From assembly GCA_028753945.1 (NCBI GenBank), contig JAPNXP010000014.1:1116001-1180000 (forward strand): DNA of 64,000 bases, given 5' to 3'. The position numbers and the translations under genes were made by a program. The stretch comes from Hexactinellida sp. DTS-2022. Its lineage: Eukaryota > Porifera > Hexactinellida. The notes under the pieces are model-generated. The model made no database searches and was not told where the DNA came from. It saw only the letters and a list, made by a program, of their open reading frames with translations. Below, in pieces: positions 54,338 to 64,000 of this stretch. Each line of letters opens with the position of its first letter. The first letter of the stretch is position 1.

Positions 54338-54553
54338 GATCCTGTTCCCCAGTGAAAATTGTTCCCCGAACAACATTTCCTAAGAGAAATTGTTCGGGGG
54401 AACAATATTTCTAGAAAATGTGCATCCGAGGTTTAATTAATTAAGAGACGCAATATAAAAATGCCTTGTTTATCCAGGGCAAATATTGTTCAGAGGAACA
54501 GTATTCCTTAGGAAATATTGTTCGGGGGAACAAAAAGATCAAGGAACAGGATC
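54338..54553. mobile_element. MITE with palindromic GTTCGGGGGAAC iterons
   Basis: Ends AGATCCTGTTCC and GGAACAGGATCT. Inside, TTGTTCCCCGAACAA-type palindromes occur at least four times in both halves. No coding; also within the integrase intron. Confidence 0.55.
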
Positions 54554-55109
54554 TACTATGACACCGGTTAAATTAAAGCACAGTAAATAGGCTAGATAGA
54601 AAACAAAAGCAGTTCTAGAGAGGTTCCCTCCAAAAAGGGGGGCTTGAGGCCCCCCTGGCGCCGCCTCTGCCATGCGCCCCTTTAGGTCCACGTGCGGTGA
54701 TAGGATTCCACAGGATAAAAAATGGTATTAGGGTCTATAGGGAGGGGATCCACAGAAATGAAGGGATTTGCAAAGGCTGAAAAGGTTGGGAAGGGATGCA
54801 TGAATATAAATATATTTGCAAAACATCCATATAAGAGGAATCAGACAAACCTTGTATAGTAGACCTTTTCCATCCAGTTGAAAAATAGACGAACGTTTCT
54901 TGAAATATTGCCTTTTAGATTTTGAGGTAGCAAGTTCAATAGGGAGATCACCGGTAGTAAGAAAATGTACCAAATTCCGATACTCCACATCCTCCATTTT
55001 GCGTTGCAATCAGAGTGATTGATAATCTACTGTTCAAATATCTACTAATCAAATAAACTGCAATTTACTGCAATTTAACTATAACAAGTTTGATCAAATA
55101 AACACATCA

Positions 55110-55270
55110 CTTGTTGTAAATGGAACTAAGAAACGCGTGATTAATATTCAAGTCATAGGTAGTGATTCTGTCATGGAAAGTAGTAAAACTGTCATGGTTA
55201 GTACATCCATGGTCACTGTAATATAAAGTAGTAATTATGTCATGATAGTGAAACTGTCATACAACAGTAC
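55110..55270. repeat. Unoccupied paralogous site of the foldback element
   Basis: In reverse complement this reads CGCGTTTCTTAGTTCCATTT then ACAACAAGTGATGTGTTTAT, continuous sequence that in the other copy is separated by the 1.45-kb element 48989-50434. Confidence 0.7.
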
Positions 55271-55503
55271 AAACACGGTTAATACGAATGTTATTTCAAG
55301 CCACTTCAAAGCCTTTTCAATACAAATGATTCGGTTAATACGATTCCGGAAAAGGCGAACGCATTTTGACGGTTCCCTGGACTGTTGGTATTAACGAGGT
55401 TCTACTGTATTATTATTATTAAATAATCATAAAAATTATATGAAATACCTCAGTAAACTATAGTTCACGATTCATAAATTTCAAATGTCTTAACTTTACA
55501 TAC

Positions 55504-58500
55504 TTAATCCAAATTAAGCATTTTCAAATTCCATTCAGCATTATCCACCGGAAACCTGGCATAGTGAGCATTTTGTCCTGAAAGACATCTCTCATCCCAA
55601 TTCCATGTGTGATCTTCAAATTCGAACAGAGACTCTTGTAGAGAATTCGCATCAAATTCCTTACATAAGTCAGGCATCAAATTGAAACCTCCTGAATAAC
55701 AATAACCCTCTTTCATGAGAATATCTCTTGTATTCAAATTAAAAGTATTCGCGCCAAATACCGGATCTCCCTTCATAGCAATAGAATAGATGTATTTATA
55801 ATGGATACTATACTTGGGATATGGAATTCTCATTTCTGCAGTGATATTAACAGATTCAGTTATTTCTGGATCATCAACATTTTTATTATCCAAACGTTCT
55901 TCCATGTGCCACACATATTCTTCCCTATGGAAATACCAAAGGTAGGTAGCAATAACGTTAAATTGGGAGTATTGAGGTTGAGAACAAGCAATAGAACAAA
56001 ACACATCGTCAAACGACTTTTCGTGCACTGTAGAAATATAGTTACGCACTGCTTGGAAATGTTTTACTTTAATAATTACAGGAAAATAGTTCATTGCTTT
56101 CATCACTTCTTCTAACTTGAGAAACAGTTTAGTGTTATACCTCACTGTTTCCCACCAAGAATTTCCTGGTTTACCGAATTCTCCCCAGATACGGGGCTTA
56201 TCGCCATCAAACAACATATCTTCATTAACTAACGTTATAAACAGTGTGTCTGTATCTATGAACCCTATATACTCCCCAGTTGCATATTTGTCTGCCCAGA
56301 ACATACCCCACTGCATTCTACTGTGGCCATAGTCTCCATAGAATGAATTGGGTTTCTCATAGAAAACAGTTGGGTATGGAAATTCATTGACGCTTTTTTG
56401 ACCAAATGAGTGATCGTCTTCATTATCATCATCAAGGATTAACAAGAAATCAGTTTTATTCTGCCAGAAGAACTTATAACTTGTCAATAGAATATCATCA
56501 TACAGCTTTACTAATCCAGGACTAGTAGTCATTCTTAGAAACAGTTCTAGCTTACCCCTCGTAATATTATTAGAGCATTCTCGTGTCTCAAAGGAGCTTT
56601 TACTATAATCTTTAAATACAGGAAGAACGGCTGGAAACTGGTATCCAGTTGAGATAAGATCAGTAATCCAATTCTGAATGCTGTACACCTCTTCAATTTC
56701 CCAAAAGTGTCTCTCGTATAACTCAATGGCCAATTCTTCCATTCTCTCTTCTAAAGTATTTGAATCGCTTAGCCAGCCAGTTAGCAATGAAATAACACGA
56801 CTTGAATAATCACTGTTATCTTCAGTCGGGTTAGATTGAGGTTGTAACCTATTTAATATTGGATTTGTGAACCCCATGTTGAGACCCACATCCCACATTA
56901 ATCTTTGGGAATAATAGCTTCTCACTGAATTTAGGCTTGGGTTTCTTTTATCATAGGAATGGTGTAGTACAAAGAATGCGGAATGGTAAGTTAGCAATCC
57001 ATAACTACTGAATGTTGCTAGTGTACCTATAGAGAGCAAGAATAGATAAACTAGACATAGATAATATACACTACCCGGACAAAAGTATTCGACCACCAAA
57101 CATTTTCCCATTGAAAATAGTACTATAGTGGGGTTAACAATGGAAGATGGTGTTTTAAATTTACATGAGATATCGCTATTTCGATTACATATTCGTATTC
57201 TGCACATTCGAATTAACAATTGTAGGAGCTTTCAATTCAATCCCTTTTTGATTTGGTTAAAAATATAATCCTGTGCCACTATGCACCACTTTTCCCAAAT
57301 TGCCACTATGGGAGAGATGGGAACAGGTGGCACATGTTGCCAATTGATCATAATTTTCAACACAATTAATATGTAGTCAATTTGAAAGGATCTACAATGG
57401 GTAATTCGAATACTTAGAATACGAATCTGAAATCTAAATAGCAATATGTCATAAAGTTTTAATACATTGAACAATATTATTTGGCCTACTATAGTACTAT
57501 TTTCAATGGGAAAAGGTTGGGTGGTCGAATACTTTTGTCCGGGTACTGTATATTATATTCACGGGCGGTCGCAGGATTTGATAAAAGGGGGTCTAATTTT
57601 ACAAAACCCCAGAAATAATTTCTGAAATCTAATTTTTGTACAGGCATAATTTCATTAGTCCAGAAAAAAGGGGGGGTCCGGACCCCCCCCTGGGACCGCC
57701 TCTGATTATATATCACTATTTATAGCAGACAATCCCAAACTGATAGATATTACTTTTATTATGAACGAGTGTGAAATTAGCAGCGATAAATCGAGCACAC
57801 TATAAGACAATATAAGTCAGGAACCAACGGGTCAATGTAGATGTCATCAAATCATTTCATAATGATCTGACACCTGTACTGCTTACAGTGACTTTGCCAT
57901 ACAGGTGTCTGATCAGGATGAAATTCATTGAAAGAAAGTACCTAGGCTAGTGTTAATATCATACAAATGGCATCTACATTGACCCGTTGGTTCCTGACTA
58001 TCGTGTCTTATATAATGTGCCCGATTACTCGCTGCCATTTCTCTGCAAACTTCACATTCTTTTGTATGCTAACTTATATCATACTAGCCGAAAAGCCGCC
58101 AACCGGGCGGCGCTTTTCTGCTAGTTTCTACAGAAGGCTTTTTCCGGAGCTTTTGGCTTTCGGGGATTCCTTCACAAAATTATCGTTCACTGGTATAATA
58201 TTATTTTGTGTCCGTATATATATATGATAGACAGTATAGCTGCATTAATATGAGTATACTGACTTTATTGCAGAACTTTGGGATTTACAACGCAACCTGC
58301 TCCCAGGCACAACGCGCGTCCTTGTATAAAAAGCAAATAATTTTTTCTAATGTTATGCCGGTTTTATTTAAATATTGTGAAATGTAACGAAAAATTACCG
58401 AAATTATACATTCCCTCACTCTTAGTCACGTTTTTTACCATTTTGTAATAAAAAGTACGGTCTGTCACATTCGTAAACCTTTTCCTCCTTCGAAACGTTA

Positions 58501-61500
58501 CGTAGCGTTCGAAGGCCTCATACATAGGTTGATTATATGATGGGAAATCACATAATAATCTTATATATTAATAGAGCAATTGTTGTTTGTTTGTTTGTTT
58601 GTGTGTTTGTGTGTTTGTCCATAATTAATTGGAAAGACTACGAGTCCCAGAAAGCTGAAAATTTGTATACAGGGGTAGTTTTGTACTGCGAAGACGATCT
58701 ATTGATTTTTGAAGAGAAATATTCACATTTGAAGGTGACAAAATATGTTAGCCAATTAAATTCGAGGGTTTGTTAGTATGGATTAGCTAACTTATTCAAT
58801 TAGTATAAATAGCCAGTGCATAATAGAAAGATTTTATGAGGCTGCAATCTGATTGATTGATTGAAAATAAATTCATTTAACCAATCAATCATTTGTCTAT
58901 TCTATTGCCTGTTTTTCTTTTAGTATTATCTTGATTCGAGCTTTCTTATCGTGCAACTGAAATTTATTATTGAGCTATTAAAACTCATTATTAATGTGAT
59001 TGCTTTTGGGGAGGGAAAGGCCGCGAAGCGGCCGTTAATTGTATCGCGTAGTGCCTAATACGAACGAACAAAAGTCGCTTCGCGACTTTTGTGAGAGAGT
59101 GATCCGTCGCGAAGCGACCGAGACCGAAGGGCTCGTCTCTATATTAAAAGCGCAATTGTTATGTGTGTGTTTGTGTGTTTGTTTGTTTGTCCAGAATTAA
59201 TTGGAAAGACTACGAGTCATAGAAAGCTGAAAATTTGTATACAGGGGTAATTTTGTACTGCGACAACGATCTATTGGTTTTTGAAAGAAATATTTACATT
59301 TGAAGTTGACAAAATATGTTAGCCAATTAAATTCGAGGGTTTGTTAGTATGGATTAGCTAACTTACTCAATTAGTATAAATAGATTGTGCCTAATAGAAA
59401 TAATTTACGAGGCTGCAATCTGATTGATTGAAAATAAATTCATTTAACCAATCAATCATTTGTCTATTCTATTGTCTGTTTTTCTTTTACTATTATTTGG
59501 AATCGAGCTATCCTTATCGTGCAACTGAAATTGTATAGCATTCTTATTAGGGGGACTTTATGAGGAATATATTTAATACACCATAAAGATGTATAATTAT
59601 AAATGATTTGTTTCAAGGGGTAGTAAGGCCGCGCAGCGGTCGTCAATTGAGGCGTGAAGCGCCGAACCGTCGCAAAGCGACCGAGACCGAAGGGCTCGTT
59701 ATTTTAAAAGCCCTATGTAGAAATGACCGTTGTAATATAATGTACTGCTTTAGGTTTAGAAAATACTAAACTAGTACGCGCATGAATATTGATGCTAATA
59801 TAAACAATAAAATTATAGATAAGCTTGTCCGTCTGTAATATACCGAATCCAATTATTAAAAATTAACGATAATTAAGGAACTATACAACTCCTTGGACCA
59901 GTTGGGAAATCAAATAGACACAATGGATTGTTAGAAATGTATGACTAGACAGAGGGAACACAAGTAACTGTTTGGGTGAATGAACTTCCTCTCGACCAAT
60001 TAAATAACAGTCTCAGATAGGCTTGATATAGAGACTAAAATCCTTTTATAGTAATTGGATGCTAGCTGCTAATTCATACTAGAAAACCCTTGAATTTAAT
60101 TGGCTAAAGTTTTGGCACCTTTTGGGAGGGAAGATGTGAATATTTTTAATGTTAAAAATTCCTTATTCAGGGTGGGTGGGTAACTCCTAAGTGACAATCC
60201 AAATTTGGTTCAGATATGTTGAGAACTCTCAGAGGAGATGTGAGGAACACAAACACACACACAAACACACAACTTTATATATATATAGACATTCACAAAT
60301 ACATTCAGGATAAAAGATAGTTCTGTTTTTATTTGTCGCAATTCTGTATTATAAGTCGGACCGCCAAGATTGGGAGGTAGGTGAGGAGGTTGTCCCAGGG
60401 CCATGACTAATTGATCTATATTAATATACTTTTGAGTAGCTTTCTACTAGGTGTAAATTTTGCCTATACACATACAGTTCACTTTCATTAATACGAACAC
60501 GGATAAGGCGAAATTTTGGTTAAGGAGTACTATTCCCTTAGGTGCCAACCTATGCAGACACATGCAAGTGTCTCCCGTAAATATGAATTTCCAAAATACG
60601 ACAAGTTTCGCAGGTCCCTGGTGTTTATGTTATGGGCAATATGCGAAATTTGGCATTGTGCATAATGCCTAGGCAATATGCATAATGCTGGTTTTTGTGG
60701 CAATTTGCAAACTCTTTGGCATTTTGCAAGATGTCTCCTTCGTGGCGCGAATTTGCATAATGCCATCATACCAACCAGACAATTTGCATAATGTCCAGCA
60801 ATATGCATAATGTCCAGACAATTTGCATAATGTCAGCAATATGCAAAGTAACTTTCAAAGTAACTTTTTCACATAGTGATAGTTTTTTTGAGAATTGTTG
60901 TTTGTTCGTTCTTAACTGAAAACAAATAAATGTCTTCTAAGGGGGGGACCCATCTGAAATTGTTGTATTTTACTATCCTGCTATTTCATACCCGCCAACC
61001 GTACAGGGATTTTAACCATTTGGCTCTTCTGTACAGGGATTTATTCCATTTGTACAGGGAATTTTAATTTAATAATTATGAGTCAAATAATGCCTAAAAT
61101 GTCTACAGTGATGATAGTATATTCTGCCATGCATTCTGCATTGACCACATAAAGGCACAACTTGGTTATATATATATTCAAGCGTACAGGGAATCCCTGA
61201 ACAGTATATAATTCAATGCTTTAACTGCATAGTAATTCCCTGGACAAGCGAGTGCAGCGAGCGAGAAAAATCTTTGGGAGGTGTACAGGTATTTTGGCCA
61301 ATGTACAGGGGGAAATTGGAGCCCTGTACAGGGATTGACTCAAATAGGTTGGCAGGTATGTAATTTGAACATATCTATATATTAAAAGCCCAATTGTTCT
61401 TTGTTTATTTGTTTGTTTGATGTTTGTCCGTAATTAATTGAAAAAACTATACTACCTAGAGAGCAGAAATTTCGTGTATAGGTGTAGTTTGGCATAGCGA

Positions 61501-63916
61501 CATGGGTCTATTGGTTTTATAAGCGAAATATTGTGAGTATGACATCTCACGATAACTTCCTTAATAACTTTTGCAAATTTGACTCGGTTAGTATAAATTT
61601 TATATTAAAATAGACAACGCGTAATGGAACTACCTATAGACAACACATAATGGAGCTACATATAACAAGACTATCAATGGAATTACGTAATTTCTAACCT
61701 AGGATTTCTACTAGAAATGAAATTAAGTTAATTCATCTAGGATTTTGGTTCTGCCTAAAGATGAGATATATAATGTTTATTACTACCATCAATTAAATCA
61801 AATAATTTGTAACCCTGGATTACCTCAGCATAATAATGGTTTAATGGTGAGAATAGGAAGCGGTCTTATTCTCACCTTTAAACCATTATTATGCAGAGGT
61901 TAAATCCAGGGTTAGTAAATCTCTTTGCAATACAATTTACTGGAATAATTAATTGCGTAGAATTTACCAACCACAGGTTTCAATTTATTTGAGCAACAAA
62001 GCTAACCTTTTAATATAGCTGAACGAGCGAGCTACCCTTAAGAATCATTGAGCTATTAACTAATAATAAATAACTACAGTCGACTCCGCTTAATTGGGTC
62101 ACATCGGGACCAGGTCATTTTGACCCTATTAAGCGGAGAAACCGATTAATCGGTGTCCCGATTAAGAGGAGTCTACTGTATTGAGCAATGAGAATAACTT
62201 ATGTAACATAATTCCCAAACAAATTACAACTAATCACAACCCAAAATGAATTTTAGGCACGGGTTATTAAGTAATAGTGTGTAATTCACTAGCCACAGGT
62301 GAACTCATTATTAATATTATTGCTTTTTTTGTAGGGAAAGGCCGTAAAGCGGCCGTTAATTGTATCGCGTAGTGCCTAACAGGAATTTTTGTGAGAGTGA
62401 TCCGTCGCGAAGCGACTGAGACCGAAGGGTTCGAATTAATAATACAGAATATTCTAATCAATCCAAGTATACTAGACTTTGGGCGTTCTCTAAGCTACAT
62501 AATATCTTTTGATTTCTATTTATTGCTGCAAACTCTATCAATTTAACAGTAGGAAAGAGACACTTTAAACAGTAGAAAATGAGGAAAATTACTGAATAGA
62601 CAATAGTAGACAACAGTTAATAATGTTATTAGAATTTACAAACTGACCCTTCATATAATATGTGTATAGTATGTTTGGAGATATTTTATCTAAAGCTCAA
62701 ATATGAAAGCGTGTTTGAGAAAAACTATCACTATGTGAAAGTTACTTTTGTCATTGTATCAGAATGTAACAAGTATCATTTGCATATTGCCAATTTGGTG
62801 TGACAGCATTATGCATATTGCTGGACATTATGCAAATAGTCTGGTTGGTATGATGTCATAATTGGCATTATGCAAATTTCCCAACGAAGGAGACATCTTG
62901 CAAAATGCCTGAAGAGCTTGCAAATTGCTACAAAAACCAGCATTATGCATATTGCCTGGGCATTATGCAAAATTCACAATTTCGCATATTGCCCATAACA
63001 TTTATATTAACGAAAAGCTACTGTTATTGAGAACACATTTATAACGTTCTAATTGAATGACTTTTATAATTCGATTATAGAAGTAGCTGGTAGCATTATG
63101 CAACAAACCTTCGTCTAGGACAATAGTACTTGATGTTGTAGATCTTTTATTGAAGTACCTTGCATTTAGAGTTTGCTGATCAACCAATATCTGAATGACA
63201 CTTAGATTTATTCCATTATTTAAGTTACAGTTATCATCAATTCTCACATACTCATAGTAGTCGGACATCCCCAATTCACCCTTTGGTAGGGAAGAAATAT
63301 TTGATTCAACACTGATATTGGAATAATGGTAATAGTATGGATCGTATACACGATCTTTACTGGACACCAATACGTAATTACGAACTATTTCAGTAGATGG
63401 TACTCCACCTTCAGTGCTATAATCCTCATGAGCATCATATATAACTAGTGCACCATGATTAATAGCGTAGATATAGCCAATTTTCTTAGATACAGAGTTA
63501 TCGGAACTTATTTGAGAAAGAAATCCAGTATTTCGATTGGTGAGACGTGATTGAACTTCTCTATTTAGCACAATGAACTTTGTGCTTTCCAAATATGAAT
63601 ATTCCTTTTCAACTTTATTATCAGTCAACAGGAGTATCACAACACAACACCAATCTGGTTTGTTTTCATCTACAAGCCACTTATATTCCATGATAACTTT
63701 CCCAGGAGAATGTGTTGCAGTTATGACGATCCATTTTTTACAAACAGTTCCAATGGTGACTTGAGATTTTTCCATTTCTACTCTGTTATCATCTTTGAAT
63801 TTTCTCGAACCTTCAAAAACTCGATATTCTCTATATGATGAGAACATTCTTATAATCAGGAAGATTAGCAAACCGAACAAGCAGAAAAAGTAAAGATTTT
63901 TTGCTTTTTTTTTCAT
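55504..63916 (-). CDS. STELLO-like (DUF288) glycosyltransferase, two exons
   Basis: Join of exon 1 (63916-63109) and exon 2 (57026-55504), 776 residues, close to the 750-770 of plant STELLO proteins. Exon 1: short basic start MKKKAKN, membrane anchor at 8-25 (LYFFCLFGLLIFLIIRM), then KWIVITATHSPG and KKIGYIYAINHGALVIYDAH, conserved in the DUF288 domain. The donor CGAAG|GTTTGT (63109) and acceptor CTCTCTATAG (57027) give a phase-1 join reading DE-GTLATFSSYG, matching the family's GTFAPYNSQN-like segment. Exon 2 continues YYSQRLMWDVGL, NWITDLISTGYQFP, and GEYIGFIDTDTLFIT with a DxD motif near residue 527. This is a type II, probably Golgi, enzyme. STELLOs affect cellulose-synthase assembly in plants; the animal role is unknown to me. 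No lesion seen. The 6.1-kb intron is filled with transposons. Confidence 0.78.
57069..57548. mobile_element. 480-bp Tc1-type MITE in the STELLO-like intron
   Basis: Ends CACTACCCGGACAAAAGTAT and the complement of CAGTACCCGGACAAAAGTAT, inverted over about 65 bp, flanked by TA. It starts 43 bp from the exon 2 acceptor. A long open frame that seems to extend exon 2 upstream is produced by reading into this element. Confidence 0.82.
57560..57704. mobile_element. hAT-type MITE, 145 bp
   Basis: Ends CACGGGCGGTCGCAGG and the complement of CAGAGGCGGTCCCAGG, flanked by ATTATATT and ATTATATA (7 of 8). Contains G- and C-runs. Confidence 0.7.
57755..58060. mobile_element. Non-autonomous relative of the 2A/OTU MULE
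   Basis: Inverted arms of about 90-125 bp (GAGTGTGAAATTAGCAGCGA ... CAACGGGTCAATGTAGATG and complement). The outer 45 bp resemble the TIR of the 43561-48456 element (GATGTGAAGTTAGCAGCGAA, then GAGCACGACAT). The middle is only about 60 bp. A 9-bp duplication is not clean. Confidence 0.6.
58487..58515. repeat. Hairpin CCTTCGAA-CG
   Basis: CCTTCGAAACG, loop TTACGTAG, CGTTCGAAGG: a 10-bp stem with one bulge, 44 bp before the Helitron pair. Function unknown. Confidence 0.5.
58559..59135 (+). mobile_element. Helitron-like element, first unit of a head-to-tail pair
   Basis: Begins TCTTATATATTAATAGAGCA after A and ends GACCGAAGGGCTCG, 577 bp. The next base starts the second unit. Contains the shared AATTGGAAAGACTACGAGTC block and hairpins AAAAGTCGCTTCGCGACTTTT and GGCCGCGAAGCGGCC. 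The short peptide frame here (CLSIINWKDYESQ) is repeat translation that recurs in every copy. Confidence 0.8.
59136..59698 (+). mobile_element. Helitron-like element, second unit of a head-to-tail pair
   Basis: Begins TCTCTATATTAAAAGCGCAA directly after CTCG of the first unit and ends GACCGAAGGGCTCG before T, 563 bp. The interior is about 90% like the first unit by eye. The 3' hairpins differ (GGCCGCGCAGCGGTC, GTCGCAAAGCGAC), so this is not a simple identical tandem duplication. Confidence 0.8.
59699..60627. other. Intron DNA, no feature recognised
   Basis: AT-rich, with a short (CA)n tract near 60250 and TATATATATATA near 60280. No gene or clear transposon end. Confidence 0.4.
60988..61360. 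mobile_element. Transposon with GTACAGGGATT repeats
   Basis: Ends CATACCCGCCAACCGTACAG and the complement of CATACCTGCCAACCTATTTG. Six or more internal copies of TGTACAGGGA in both orientations. Fragments of the same family lie at 4590-4765 and 23575-23735. No clear target duplication. Confidence 0.6.
61374..62433 (+). mobile_element. Helitron-like element, 1.06 kb
   Basis: Begins TCTATATATTAAAAGCCCAA after A and ends GACCGAAGGGTTCG. The interior is the inverted-orientation match of the units at 30.9-34.0 kb, including the palindrome (61835-61890) and the ATTCACTAGCCACAGGTGAA block. It contains a nested pogo MITE (62077-62178). The terminal CTCG has become TTCG. Confidence 0.75.
62077..62178. 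mobile_element. 102-bp pogo-type MITE nested in a Helitron
   Basis: Ends CAGTCGACTCCGCTTAATTG and the complement of CAGTAGACTCCTCTTAATCG, flanked by TA. Same length as 11200-11301. The host Helitron sequence on both sides matches the uninterrupted relatives at 31.17 and 32.74 kb. Confidence 0.85.
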
Positions 63917-64000
63917 CTAATGTGATTCAATGAAAATTATATAAAATACGTACGTTGTATACGTAATTATCTTTATAATACAAAATATAAGTAAATAATA
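63917..64000. promoter_or_regulatory. Upstream flank of the STELLO-like gene
   Basis: The 84 bp before the start codon are AT-rich (ACGTACGTTGTATACGTAAT). They presumably hold 5' UTR; no specific promoter element can be assigned. Confidence 0.25.

Larger units (their letters stand above)
52363..54997 (-). pseudogene. Multi-exon integrase gene (GIN1/Ginger or Gypsy-derived), frameshifted
   Basis: Exons: 54997-54851 (MEDVEYRNLVHFLTTGDLP; 49 codons), 54029-53883 (HHCC finger HMYHDPEHC; 49 codons), 53819-53506 (its CHQC half, then GMDLVTDF with the first catalytic Asp, IVQHDHGKEFTSK with the second), 53384-53278 (TTAYHPQSNGLVEAHN, catalytic Glu), about 53160-52837 (NYSSFQLMFGRE), 52648-52444 (GDSFLFLDKAKEK, C-terminal beta domain) and 52386-52363 (ADNLSIP-stop). 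Donors GTAAGT/GTAATC/GTTTGT and AG acceptors are clear except at the 5' end of the fifth exon. Two lesions in the third exon (a lost base near 53697 and a 4-bp TACT duplication near 53565) break the frame. Introns inside an integrase point to a Ginger-type DNA transposon or a domesticated gene, not a fresh retroelement. Confidence 0.7.
60628..63000. mobile_element. 2.4-kb foldback transposon with TGCATAATG iterons, containing nested elements
   Basis: Ends TGTTATGGGCAATATGCGAA and complement, arms of about 270 bp (60628-60890 and 62720-63000), flanked by TTTA. The arms consist largely of variants of GCATAATGC / GCAATATGCA in both orientations. Its original middle appears replaced by two later insertions, 60988-61360 and the Helitron 61374-62433. 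It ends 108 bp from exon 1 of the STELLO-like gene. Confidence 0.72.

Noticed and set aside
57027..57219. N-terminal extension of the glycosyltransferase ORF upstream of 57026
   Set aside because: It runs through a splice acceptor into a Tc1-type MITE; the joined two-exon model explains the family alignment better.
58537..58776. Recurrent peptide with WKDYESQ and TGVVLYC-type strings (also at 32.4 and 59.2 kb)
   Set aside because: Shared because the Helitron DNA is repeated; no conserved start, variable frame, and stops in sister copies.
1..64000. tRNA or rRNA genes
   Set aside because: I looked for GGTTCGAATC-type T-arms and rRNA landmarks while reading and saw none that fold; a covariance search would be needed to be certain.

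Overview
This is eukaryotic, almost certainly animal, DNA. It is AT-rich, the genes carry GT-AG introns, and more than half of what I can recognise is mobile-element sequence. The protein families (coiled-coil/NHL-repeat proteins in many copies, a stand-alone PARP domain, a STELLO/DUF288 glycosyltransferase, FLYWCH/MULE and tyrosine-recombinase transposons) would fit an early-branching animal such as a sponge. That placement is inference from memory of family distribution and has not been tested.

Layout. 1-6.6 kb: a cluster of three NHL-repeat genes or remnants (A, B, C; minus strand), all disrupted. 6.6-9.5 kb: transposon fragments. 9.5-10.8 kb: a further copy of gene A. 11-14.8 kb: a Mutator-like (MULE) transposon split by a Helitron. 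15-19.3 kb: MITEs and a decayed DIRS-type retrotransposon. 19.9-25.3 kb: a second copy of the A-B-C cluster, showing that roughly 5 kb was duplicated about 19 kb away. 25.6-28.6 kb: a broken non-LTR retrotransposon. 29.8-35.4 kb: a Crypton-like tyrosine-recombinase gene split by two head-to-tail Helitrons. 36.75-37.35 kb: a PARP-domain gene. 38.3-39.7 kb: a second MULE transposase. 41.65 kb: a complete hammerhead ribozyme fold. 43.56-48.46 kb: an almost intact 4.9-kb MULE with 200-bp inverted ends, an exact 9-bp target duplication, an OTU protease domain and an amino-terminal 2A translational-recoding peptide. 49-51 kb: a foldback transposon and a canonical Helitron. 51.9-55 kb: a multi-exon integrase gene, decayed. 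55.5-63.9 kb: a two-exon STELLO-like glycosyltransferase gene whose 6.1-kb intron is a nest of transposons.

The window is mainly a record of transposon activity. Several insertions can be resolved to the base, because target duplications, empty paralogous sites, or interrupted reading frames that rejoin in frame are all present within the window itself. The best candidates for something undescribed are the 2A+OTU MULE, the tandem Helitron dimers ending in CTCG with arrays of CGCTTCGCG hairpins, and the hammerhead ribozyme. The only apparently intact host genes are the PARP-domain gene and the STELLO-like gene.
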